A stretch of DNA of 64,000 bases from Clostridia bacterium (GTDB lineage: Bacteria; Bacillota; Clostridia; Oscillospirales; CAG-272), in the NCBI GenBank assembly GCA_017547755.1, contig JAFYOX010000024.1, positions 34,287-98,286 on the forward strand, given 5' to 3'. The position numbers and the translations under genes were made by a program. Shown in pieces: positions 44,130 through 50,735 of the stretch. Below the pieces are notes generated by a model. The model did not search any database, was not told where the DNA came from, and was given only the letters and a program-made list of their open reading frames with translations. Numbering within the stretch: position 1 is the first letter of the stretch; each line of letters opens with the position of its first letter.

Positions 44130-45001
44130 TGTATATTATCGACGCTCACGCACACCTCTGGCTGCGCCAGAACGGAAAAGTCGACGGCAGAGATGTCTTC
44201 CCGGTCGGCAACGGAAAGAGCAATTTCGGCGGCTCGGTACGCCAGATGATGCCGCCGTACATGACCGACGACGCCAATCTTGCCGAACGTTTTCTGGCAA
44301 ACATGGATTACGCACAGGTTTCCGCCGCCGTTATCACACAGGAGGAGATCGACGGAAATCAGGACGATTATCTGCTGACCGTCCGTCAGAAATGGCCGGA
44401 TCGTTTCCGGATCTGCAGCCTGTATGAAGAAAACAAACCCTTCCGTACAGAAGGGTTTGACGGGATCAAGCTATGCGCCGGACGTCTGCCCACTGCCGAT
44501 CTCACACGCCACGCAGAAGTTTTTGAACGTGCCGCAAAGGAAGGGAAGTTTATTTCCATCGACCTTGCGGACGGCGATCTTCAGACCGGTTCTCTCGAAG
44601 AAATGATCCGTCAGTATCCCGATCTGCGGATCGCTGTCGGTCATTTCGGTATGGTGACCCGTCCCGGATGGCTCGAACAGATCAGACTGGCGCGCTATCC
44701 GAACGTCTTCATCGAAAGCGGCGGGATCACGTGGCTGTTCAACGAACAGTTCTATCCTTATCCGGACGCGGTTCGTGCCGTCCGGGAAGCAGCAGATATC
44801 TGCGGGATGGACAAACTCATGTGGGGCAGCGATTATCCCCGAACCATGGTGGAGATCACCTACAAAATGAGTTATGACTTCCTGTTAAAGAGCAAAGAAC
44901 TGACCGTAGCCGAAAAAGAAGCCTTCCTTGCCGGAAATGCCGTAAAATTCTATGCTTTCGATTCTCTGCATACCTGCGAAGCAATTCCGAATATGCTATA
45001 A
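44129..45001 (+). CDS. COG3618-type amidohydrolase, probable L-galactono/L-fucono-lactonase
   Basis: 290 residues from ATG 44129, overlapping the uxaA stop by one base. Metal-site residues: IIDAHAHLW at the N-terminus, FISIDLADGD, IAVGHFGMV and the catalytic Asp in LMWGSDYPRTM. This matches the lactonase branch of the amidohydrolase superfamily, whose members open L-fucono-1,5- and L-galactono-lactones made by aldose dehydrogenases. It is the last gene of the operon and supplies the step between the aldose dehydrogenase and the LgoD-like enzyme. GGAGTGACCTT is a modest ribosome binding site inside uxaA. A terminator follows within 15 bases. Confidence 0.85.
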   Translation: MYIIDAHAHLWLRQNGKVDGRDVFPVGNGKSNFGGSVRQMMPPYMTDDANLAERFLANMDYAQVSAAVITQEEIDGNQDDYLLTVRQKWPDRFRICSLYEENKPFRTEGFDGIKLCAGRLPTADLTRHAEVFERAAKEGKFISIDLADGDLQTGSLEEMIRQYPDLRIAVGHFGMVTRPGWLEQIRLARYPNVFIESGGITWLFNEQFYPYPDAVRAVREAADICGMDKLMWGSDYPRTMVEITYKMSYDFLLKSKELTVAEKEAFLAGNAVKFYAFDSLHTCEAIPNML

Positions 45002-45013
45002 CTATATTTCAAA

Positions 45014-45047
45014 CAAAGCTGTCTCTTATGCGGACAGCTTTGTTTTT
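45014..45047 (+). terminator. Rho-independent terminator of the six-gene operon
   Basis: CAAAGCTGTC (45014-45023) pairs with GACAGCTTTG (45033-45042), followed by TTTTT. It defines the operon end. Confidence 0.9.
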
Positions 45048-45068
45048 ACAGACTTTCCCATAAGCATC

Positions 45069-45097
45069 TTGCCGATTATCCAAAAAAGTGATATAAT
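45069..45097 (+). promoter_or_regulatory. sigma-A promoter of the metallophosphoesterase gene
   Basis: TTGCCG (45069-45074), 17-base spacer, TATAAT (45092-45097), only 27 bases upstream of the ATG at 45124. Confidence 0.78.
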
Positions 45098-45123
45098 AGT
45101 ATACACAAAAAGGGGGATGCCCT

Positions 45124-45828
45124 ATGATTTTTTATACCGGAGACATCCATGGTTCGGGAAAAGCACTCTTCCAATGGTGTACCGAACAGAAACTGACGGA
45201 AAACGACACCGTAATTCTGCTCGGCGACGTCGGTGCAAACTATTACGGCGGCGACTGGGACAAAAATCTGAAGACTCAGTTTTCCCGACAAGCCCCCACA
45301 TTCCTCTGCATCCACGGAAATCACGAAATCCGTCCGGCCAATCTTCCGACCTACCGCACCATGGAATGGAACGGCGGCACGGTATGGTATGAAGAAGCCT
45401 TCCCGAATCTGCTGTTTGCCAAAGACGGAGAAATCTACGATCTGGAAGGAAAACGGCATATCGCCATCGGCGGTGCCTACAGTGTGGACAAGCATTACCG
45501 CCTGAAAAACAAAATGCCGTGGTGGGTAGACGAACAGCCGAGCGACGCGATCAAAGAATATGTGGAACAGCAGCTGAAAAACAATAAGATCGATATCATT
45601 CTGTCCCATACCTGTCCGCATAAATATATCCCCACGGAAGCCTTTCTTCCGTCCGTCAATCAGAACACCGTAGATTCCAAAACAGAACGCTGGTTAGACA
45701 CCATTGAAGAAAACACCGGATATTCCGCCTGGTTCTGCGGACACTGGCATATTGACAAACGGATCGACCGGATGCACTTTCTGTTCCACGGGATCGAATC
45801 CGCCAGCTTCCCGGAAGCTGCGGAATGA
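45124..45828 (+). CDS. Calcineurin-like metallophosphoesterase
   Basis: 234 residues. Motifs for a di-metal centre are FYTGDIHGSG, VILLGDVGANY, CIHGNHEIRP, IILSHTCPH and WFCGHWHID. This fits a small cytoplasmic phosphoesterase of PF00149. AAAGGGGGATGCCCT precedes the ATG; the GGGGGATGCCCT segment is itself a short inverted repeat. Short 5' leader from a good promoter. It is separate from the sugar operon before it. The substrate is unknown. Confidence 0.85.
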   Translation: MIFYTGDIHGSGKALFQWCTEQKLTENDTVILLGDVGANYYGGDWDKNLKTQFSRQAPTFLCIHGNHEIRPANLPTYRTMEWNGGTVWYEEAFPNLLFAKDGEIYDLEGKRHIAIGGAYSVDKHYRLKNKMPWWVDEQPSDAIKEYVEQQLKNNKIDIILSHTCPHKYIPTEAFLPSVNQNTVDSKTERWLDTIEENTGYSAWFCGHWHIDKRIDRMHFLFHGIESASFPEAAE

Positions 45829-45870
45829 TCCCGCAGACTCCGAAACCATTTCCAGATAAAAGGAGACATC

Positions 45871-46623
45871 ATGTCCTGTACTCTCATCACATTCAGTCCT
45901 ACGGGAAGTACCGAAAGAACCGCCCGGATTCTTGCCTCTGCCATTGCGGAACACTGGGAGACAATTGACCTGCTGAAACCCGTTTCCGATCTTTTATTCT
46001 CTGCCGACGACCTCTGCCTTGTGGCACTGCCGTCCTACGGCGGAAGAATTCCCACTTTATCTGCCGAACGTCTCCGTTCCATCCATGCAGACGGTACCAG
46101 AGCGGTCCTGCTCTGCATATACGGCAATCGTGCTTACGAAGACACACTCAGCGAACTGCAGGATCTTCTGGAAGAACAGGGATTTATCTGCGTTGCCGCC
46201 GCGGCGGCGATTGCCGAACATTCGATTTTCCGCGAATTCGGAGCAGGCAGACCCGATAATGCCGATATTGCCGAACTGAACCTCTTCGGCGAAAAAATCA
46301 GAGAACGTCTTGCCGCCCCCAATGCCGGATCTTTGACCGTTCCCGGCGCACACGGCAGCTATAAACCGTACACAAACTCCGCGTTTGTTCCTGCGGAAAC
46401 CGATGCGTGCGTAAACTGCGGAACCTGCCGGGCAGAATGTCCCACGGATGCCATCGGCAATACACCGGCAGACATTGATCCCACACGCTGTATCAAATGT
46501 ATGCGCTGTGTCTCCGTATGCCCTACCGGAGCAAGACGTCCCGAACCGAAACTTCTGGCACCCCTGTACGAACGTCTGAAACCGCTGTGCACCGGCCGCA
46601 AGGCAAACGAGCTGTTCCTGTAA
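45871..46623 (+). CDS. EFR1-family protein: flavodoxin-like domain plus two [4Fe-4S] clusters
   Basis: 250 residues. The N-terminal flavodoxin-like domain (about 1-155) binds FMN with the FSPTGSTERTA loop. The C-terminus has two ferredoxin-type motifs: CVNCGTCRAEC (C180, C183, C186, C190) and CIKCMRCVSVC (C207, C210, C213, C217), each followed by Pro. This architecture is the EFR1 family, widespread in anaerobic Bacillota, probably an intracellular electron carrier. AAAGGAGACATC precedes the ATG. The nitroreductase 64 bases downstream could be an electron acceptor partner. Confidence 0.9.
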   Translation: MSCTLITFSPTGSTERTARILASAIAEHWETIDLLKPVSDLLFSADDLCLVALPSYGGRIPTLSAERLRSIHADGTRAVLLCIYGNRAYEDTLSELQDLLEEQGFICVAAAAAIAEHSIFREFGAGRPDNADIAELNLFGEKIRERLAAPNAGSLTVPGAHGSYKPYTNSAFVPAETDACVNCGTCRAECPTDAIGNTPADIDPTRCIKCMRCVSVCPTGARRPEPKLLAPLYERLKPLCTGRKANELFL

Positions 46624-46687
46624 GCATAACAATCCTGTCCGGAAAACCAATTCCCGGAATCCGAAGAAATAAAATAAGGAGTTCCTC

Positions 46688-47218
46688 ATGAATTTCACGC
46701 AAATTGCAGAAAACCGTCAGTCCTGCCGCAGTTATGATCCCACAAAACCGGTGGAACAGGAAAAACTCGACCGGATCCTCGCTTCCGCCCGTCTCGCACC
46801 GTCCGCCTGCAACGGTCAGCCGTACCACATCACCGTATGCAAGGGAAAGGCTGCCGCAGATGTCGCCAAAGCGGTGCAGGGTATGGGCATGAACAAATTT
46901 GCGTCCGATGCACCGGTGATGCTGGTCCTCTCGGAAAAGCCGTATGTTGCGACCGCCGGTCTCGGCGCAAAACTCAAAGGCATCGACTACCGCTCCATTG
47001 ATATCGGCATTCTGTCGGCATATATCACCGCGGAAGCCACGGCACAGGGGCTCGGCACCTGCATTCTCGGATGGCTGGATGACGATGCCATCCGTAAGAT
47101 CTGTCATCTGGACGGCGCTGTACGTCTTGTCATCACGCTGGGATATGCGAAGGAAGATGACAAGCTCCGTTCCAAAAAACGCAAGGATCTGGATACCTTA
47201 GTCAGCACCGTTGAATAA
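46688..47218 (+). CDS. Nitroreductase-family flavoprotein
   Basis: 176 residues, short form of the family. ENRQSCRSYDPTKPV is the FMN-phosphate-binding start (R-x-S-x-R type), LAPSACNGQPYH binds the flavin, and AQGLGTCILGWLDDD and LVITLGYAKEDD are typical later motifs. Such enzymes reduce nitro compounds, quinones or other substrates with FMN and NAD(P)H or ferredoxin. AATAAGGAGTTCCTC precedes the ATG. It probably shares a transcript with the EFR1 gene and ends at a hairpin terminator. Confidence 0.9.
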   Translation: MNFTQIAENRQSCRSYDPTKPVEQEKLDRILASARLAPSACNGQPYHITVCKGKAAADVAKAVQGMGMNKFASDAPVMLVLSEKPYVATAGLGAKLKGIDYRSIDIGILSAYITAEATAQGLGTCILGWLDDDAIRKICHLDGAVRLVITLGYAKEDDKLRSKKRKDLDTLVSTVE

Positions 47219-47237
47219 TCCTTTCCGCAGTTTTTCG

Positions 47238-47276
47238 AATCTCCGCAGGACGACTTCCGTTCATGCGGAGATTTTT
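47238..47276 (+). terminator. Rho-independent terminator after the nitroreductase
   Basis: AATCTCCGCA (47238-47247) pairs with TGCGGAGATT (47264-47273) with the T-run through 47276. Confidence 0.82.
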
Positions 47277-47366
47277 CGTCAGCTTCCGGTATTCCCGAAG
47301 AAACAGCAGGACAGCAAGAATTATGTAAACAAATCCATGAAAATCTGTTATTCTGTTTCTGAAGAA

Positions 47367-47380
47367 AGGAGGATGCTCCT
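47367..47380 (+). promoter_or_regulatory. Shine-Dalgarno inside a small hairpin
   Basis: AGGAG-GATG-CTCCT ends directly before the ATG at 47381. The ribosome binding site can pair with CTCCT (5 bp, 4-base loop), which could limit translation of the AraC-GNAT gene. The stem is short, so the effect is uncertain. Confidence 0.4.
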
Positions 47381-48232
47381 ATGGAAAATCCTGCAGTGGC
47401 GAACATTGAAATCGTCATAGAATATATCGAAAATCATCTGAATGACAAACTGACACTGGAAACCGTCGCGGAAGCCGTACATTTTTCAAAATATCATCTG
47501 CACCGGATGTTCACGGAAACCACGGGCATGACCATCCACGACTATATCCAGCGACGTCAGCTGACCGAAGCCGCAAAACTTCTTGTTTTCTCCGACAAAC
47601 CGATCATCGACATTGCATTTCTCTGCGGCTATGAAAGCCAGCAGGCGTTTTCTGCAGCCTTTAAATCCATGTACAAACTTCCGCCGGCAGAATACCGTGA
47701 AAACTGCATTTTTTATCCTCTGCAGCTGCGTTTTTCTCTGTATCGGAAGAATGCCGGATGCGGTTTTGAAAAAAGTGACATCCGCCCTGCAACTCCGGAC
47801 GATCTTCCCGCATGGATGGAGCTGATGCGTCTGGTCATCGACGGCTATCCGGTGATGGATGAGACCGACTACCAAAACAATCTCATCCGGTGCATCGCCG
47901 AGAAAAGAGCCCTTGTTCTGGAAGACGGCAGTACCATGATCGGCGCTATGATGTTCTCGTACGACAGCGGTTCCATTGAGTTTCTGGGAATCCATCCGCA
48001 ATACCGCAGAAAAGGGATCCAGAAACTGTTTCTGGATGTCCTTCTGGAAGTCTATCTTCCCGGACGCGAAATCTGCATGACAACCTTCCGGGAAGGAGAC
48101 AAAGCCGATACCGGATACCGCAAACTGCTGAAACAGCTCGGATTTGCGGAAAGGGAACTGCTGGTGGAGTTCGGTTACCCAACCCAGCGCTTCGTTTATC
48201 CGCCCGATCGTGAGCAGAAGGAGGAAACATAA
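47381..48232 (+). CDS. AraC-type DNA-binding domain fused to a GNAT acetyltransferase domain
   Basis: 283 residues. Residues 1-110 form a complete AraC double helix-turn-helix placed at the N-terminus: LTLETVAEAVHFSKYHLHRMF and DIAFLCGYESQQAFSAAFKS. Residues about 130-270 read as a GNAT fold: DIRPATPDDLPAWMELM at strand 1 and IEFLGIHPQYRRKGIQKLF with the acetyl-CoA loop (Q/R-x-x-G-x/A). A regulator whose effector domain is an acetyltransferase may sense acetyl-CoA or a small amine. It overlaps the operon with the MFS exporter that starts one base after its stop, so it probably controls that exporter. Known from other Clostridia but unstudied as far as I know. Confidence 0.82.
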   Translation: MENPAVANIEIVIEYIENHLNDKLTLETVAEAVHFSKYHLHRMFTETTGMTIHDYIQRRQLTEAAKLLVFSDKPIIDIAFLCGYESQQAFSAAFKSMYKLPPAEYRENCIFYPLQLRFSLYRKNAGCGFEKSDIRPATPDDLPAWMELMRLVIDGYPVMDETDYQNNLIRCIAEKRALVLEDGSTMIGAMMFSYDSGSIEFLGIHPQYRRKGIQKLFLDVLLEVYLPGREICMTTFREGDKADTGYRKLLKQLGFAERELLVEFGYPTQRFVYPPDREQKEET

Positions 48233-48233
48233 A

Positions 48234-49433
48234 ATGCCCGGAAAATATTCATGGAAAAAGCGTACGATCCTGTTTCTGATCAGTCAGTGTATCACTCTCT
48301 TCGGTTCCCAGATCGTCCAGATGGCGATCGTATGGTATGTCACCTTACGGACAGACAGCGGCATATGGGTCGCCGCTTTTTCGGTCTGCTCCAGTCTCCC
48401 GCAGTTTTTTGTTTCGTTCCCGGGTGGAGTTCTGGCAGACCGGTACAGCCGTAAATTCCTCATCATTGCCGCCGATGCTCTGATCGCCGCAGTCACTCTG
48501 CTCATGATCCTGTTCCTTCCATACATTACCGCCGAACCTCTTCTGCTGTCCGTCCTGCTGATTCTTTCGGTCATCCGCTCTGCCGGAGCCGGGATCCAGA
48601 CACCGGCAGTCAATGCGGTCCTTCCTCAGCTCGTCCCTGCGGAACAGCTCATGCGCTTCAACGGGATCAATGCCGCCATGCAGTCCGTCGTACAATTTTC
48701 CGCTCCGGCAGCCGCCGCAGTTCTCCTGACCGCCGGATCCCTGCGTTCGACGCTGACCGTCGATCTCCTGACAGCAGTTCTCGGTATCGGAGTACTTGCC
48801 GGAATCCCGCTTTCCGGACAGCAAAAAATCACGACAGAATCCCACGTTCTGTCGGATATGGGAAGCGGTATCCGGTATGCCGCTTCCAGTCATCCGATCC
48901 GTACTCTGCTGATCCTCTACAGTCTGTTTGTTTTCCTCACCGTACCGGCAGGTTACCTTTCCGGACTTCTCGTCAGCCGTGTTTACGGGGATACCTACTG
49001 GTATCTGACCGCCGTGGAACTTGCGGGTTTCGGCGGAATGCTCGCTGGAGGTCTGCTCATGAGTTTCACGGAAGGATTCCGGAGCCGCCGACATACGCTG
49101 ACCGCCGGTCTGACAATGTTCGGCGCAATGGCAGTCTGTATGGGCGCCTGCCGTCAGTTTGTTCTGTATCTTGCGTTCATGGCACTGTACGGCATTGCCT
49201 TGACCGCAGTACAGACGGTACTGACCACCATGCTTCAATCCAAAACAGATACCGCCATGCAGGGAAGGGTATTCGGGCTGATGAGCTCTCTCTATTCTGC
49301 CTGTTATCCGCTCGGGATGGTACTGTTCGGTCCCCTGGCAGATATCGTTCCGCTGCAGGGAATCATGATCCTGTCCGGAATCGCGCTGATTCTGACTGCC
49401 GCCGCAGCATTCCGCAGTCCGCATCTGGACTGA
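48234..49433 (+). CDS. MFS efflux transporter (macrolide/multidrug type)
   Basis: 399 residues from ATG 48234, one base after the AraC-GNAT stop, with AAGGAGGAAAC inside that gene. Twelve hydrophobic segments are visible, with the MFS loop motif GGVLADRYSRKFLI after helix 2 and a matching PLADIVPLQG near the end. The pattern resembles MefA/Lmr-type drug exporters. Close coupling with the AraC-GNAT protein suggests a regulated efflux module, possibly for a toxic compound that the GNAT domain recognises. The substrate is unknown. Confidence 0.85.
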   Translation: MPGKYSWKKRTILFLISQCITLFGSQIVQMAIVWYVTLRTDSGIWVAAFSVCSSLPQFFVSFPGGVLADRYSRKFLIIAADALIAAVTLLMILFLPYITAEPLLLSVLLILSVIRSAGAGIQTPAVNAVLPQLVPAEQLMRFNGINAAMQSVVQFSAPAAAAVLLTAGSLRSTLTVDLLTAVLGIGVLAGIPLSGQQKITTESHVLSDMGSGIRYAASSHPIRTLLILYSLFVFLTVPAGYLSGLLVSRVYGDTYWYLTAVELAGFGGMLAGGLLMSFTEGFRSRRHTLTAGLTMFGAMAVCMGACRQFVLYLAFMALYGIALTAVQTVLTTMLQSKTDTAMQGRVFGLMSSLYSACYPLGMVLFGPLADIVPLQGIMILSGIALILTAAAAFRSPHLD

Positions 49434-49453
49434 ATCGTTCTGCCGCACTACAA

Positions 49454-49481
49454 AAAGCACCCGAAAACATCCGGGTGCTTT
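49454..49481. terminator. Bidirectional terminator
   Basis: AAAGCACCCG (49454-49463) pairs with CGGGTGCTTT (49472-49481), with A-run and T-rich flanks. Shared by the MFS gene (plus) and the phosphoesterase gene (minus). Confidence 0.9.
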
Positions 49482-49490
49482 CATTTTTAC

Positions 49491-50498
49491 TCAGTCACGG
49501 TTAATATAGGACATATAGGTCTTCACATCCGCAGGATCTTCTTCGCGGATAACAAACATTCGTCCGCCCATCATGTGTTCGTGATGGTATGTATCGTAGC
49601 CGATATTCGCCGCATAGGCAAGACAGATACCGCAGTACGTACCTGCATAATCGTTGCAGTGGTCATGACCGCAGCAGACTGCGCGGATATCCCCGCGTTC
49701 GAGCATGGCGGTAAACAGTCCGGAATTCAGTACACCGGCACAGATTTCGCCTTCCTCCATCACACCGGTCATGCCGGTCTGTTCGGGATTGAGATAAACC
49801 GTATAGAATTCCTGGAGCGGAATGTGGAAATACATCAGCCCGGGAACTTTGTGGCCGGCATATTCTTCCATCTTGAGAGAGCTGTTGAAATACCACTGAA
49901 TCTGCGTAAAGGGAATATACGCGTAATCCGATCTGGGCTGTCCGAGGAACAGCGCGTTCGGCATGATCGCCTGATTGCCCGGTAGACCGGGATCACGAAC
50001 GTAGGCACCGGAGTCCAGACCCCATACCGCAAACAGAGGATCGCTGCGGCTGACATCGAAGGAATAGACGGGAAGCACATAATTCCCGACACCGGGGATC
50101 TCTTCGGGACCGGCTTTGGAGATGCAGTACGCAAAAGATTCGTAGATTTCCTGTTCTTCTTCACGGGTAAGGTCTTTTCCGATGCGCTCCGTATCGTGGT
50201 TTCCGTATACATGCGCCCACGGAATTTTCCGTTCTTCCGTATGCGCCGTCAGAACTTCAAGAAATCCGCGGAGCTGTTCTTCGGTCTCACATCCGGAGCA
50301 GATATCTCCGCCCAGCAGAATCAGATCGGGATCCTCCCGGTCAATCACCGCGTTCATATCACGGACAGTTCTTTCTGCGGGAACCGGTGGGTGTCCCTGA
50401 ATATCGGTAAATAAAAGCACACGGAATTCTCCGTTTTCACGGAAGCGAAGCGAATGTTTCTGCCCGTCAATTACAGCGGGAATTTTATTTTCGGACAT
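49491..50498 (-). CDS. Metallophosphoesterase, purple-acid-phosphatase-like
   Basis: 335 residues from ATG 50496-50498 behind AAAAGGAGAACATC; a longer in-frame reading crosses the promoter. Metal-site motifs: LLFTDIQGHP, LILLGGDICSG, HVYGNHDTE, YFHIPLQEF and AVCCGHDHCND. This is the extended calcineurin-like family seen in Bacillota and plant (PAP27-like) proteins. There is no signal peptide. Monocistronic from a consensus promoter. The substrate is unknown; a phosphodiester or nucleotide is possible. Confidence 0.85.
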   Translation of the reverse strand: MSENKIPAVIDGQKHSLRFRENGEFRVLLFTDIQGHPPVPAERTVRDMNAVIDREDPDLILLGGDICSGCETEEQLRGFLEVLTAHTEERKIPWAHVYGNHDTERIGKDLTREEEQEIYESFAYCISKAGPEEIPGVGNYVLPVYSFDVSRSDPLFAVWGLDSGAYVRDPGLPGNQAIMPNALFLGQPRSDYAYIPFTQIQWYFNSSLKMEEYAGHKVPGLMYFHIPLQEFYTVYLNPEQTGMTGVMEEGEICAGVLNSGLFTAMLERGDIRAVCCGHDHCNDYAGTYCGICLAYAANIGYDTYHHEHMMGGRMFVIREEDPADVKTYMSYINRD

Positions 50499-50538
50499 GA
50501 TGTTCTCCTTTTTCAAATAAGAATAAATGCGTGAGTTT

Positions 50539-50567
50539 ATTATATTCCAAATACTCCGCCGCGTCAA
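50539..50567 (-). promoter_or_regulatory. sigma-A promoter of the phosphoesterase gene
   Basis: Minus strand: TTGACG (50562-50567), 17-base spacer, TATAAT (50539-50544), 41 bases upstream of the ATG. Confidence 0.82.
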
Positions 50568-50606
50568 GCCCTTCCTTTGCTGAAGCGTCAAAAAACATGC
50601 TGCATC

Positions 50607-50635
50607 TTGCAAATATGTTATATTTGTGGTATAAT
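50607..50635 (+). promoter_or_regulatory. sigma-A promoter of the propeller/solute-binding lipoprotein
   Basis: TTGCAA (50607-50612), 17-base spacer, TATAAT (50630-50635) with TGG extension. The ATG is at 50736, so the transcript has an AT-rich leader of about 95 bases ending in TTCAGGAG. No recognised riboswitch. Confidence 0.78.
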
Positions 50636-50735
50636 GTTAAATAACAAATTCTTCTGTCCGTGCAATAAAATGCCACTCATTTGCATTAGCATTATATAAA
50701 TAAATTATATTTCAAATTATATTTCAGGAGAAATC

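Noticed and set aside
37791-45001. Simple L-fucose or D-galacturonate utilisation operon
   Set aside because: Galacturonate use needs UxaC, which is absent, and would not need GH29. The known fucose pathways do not explain both an LgoD-like enzyme and UxaB. L-fucose is kept as an alternative, not the preferred reading.
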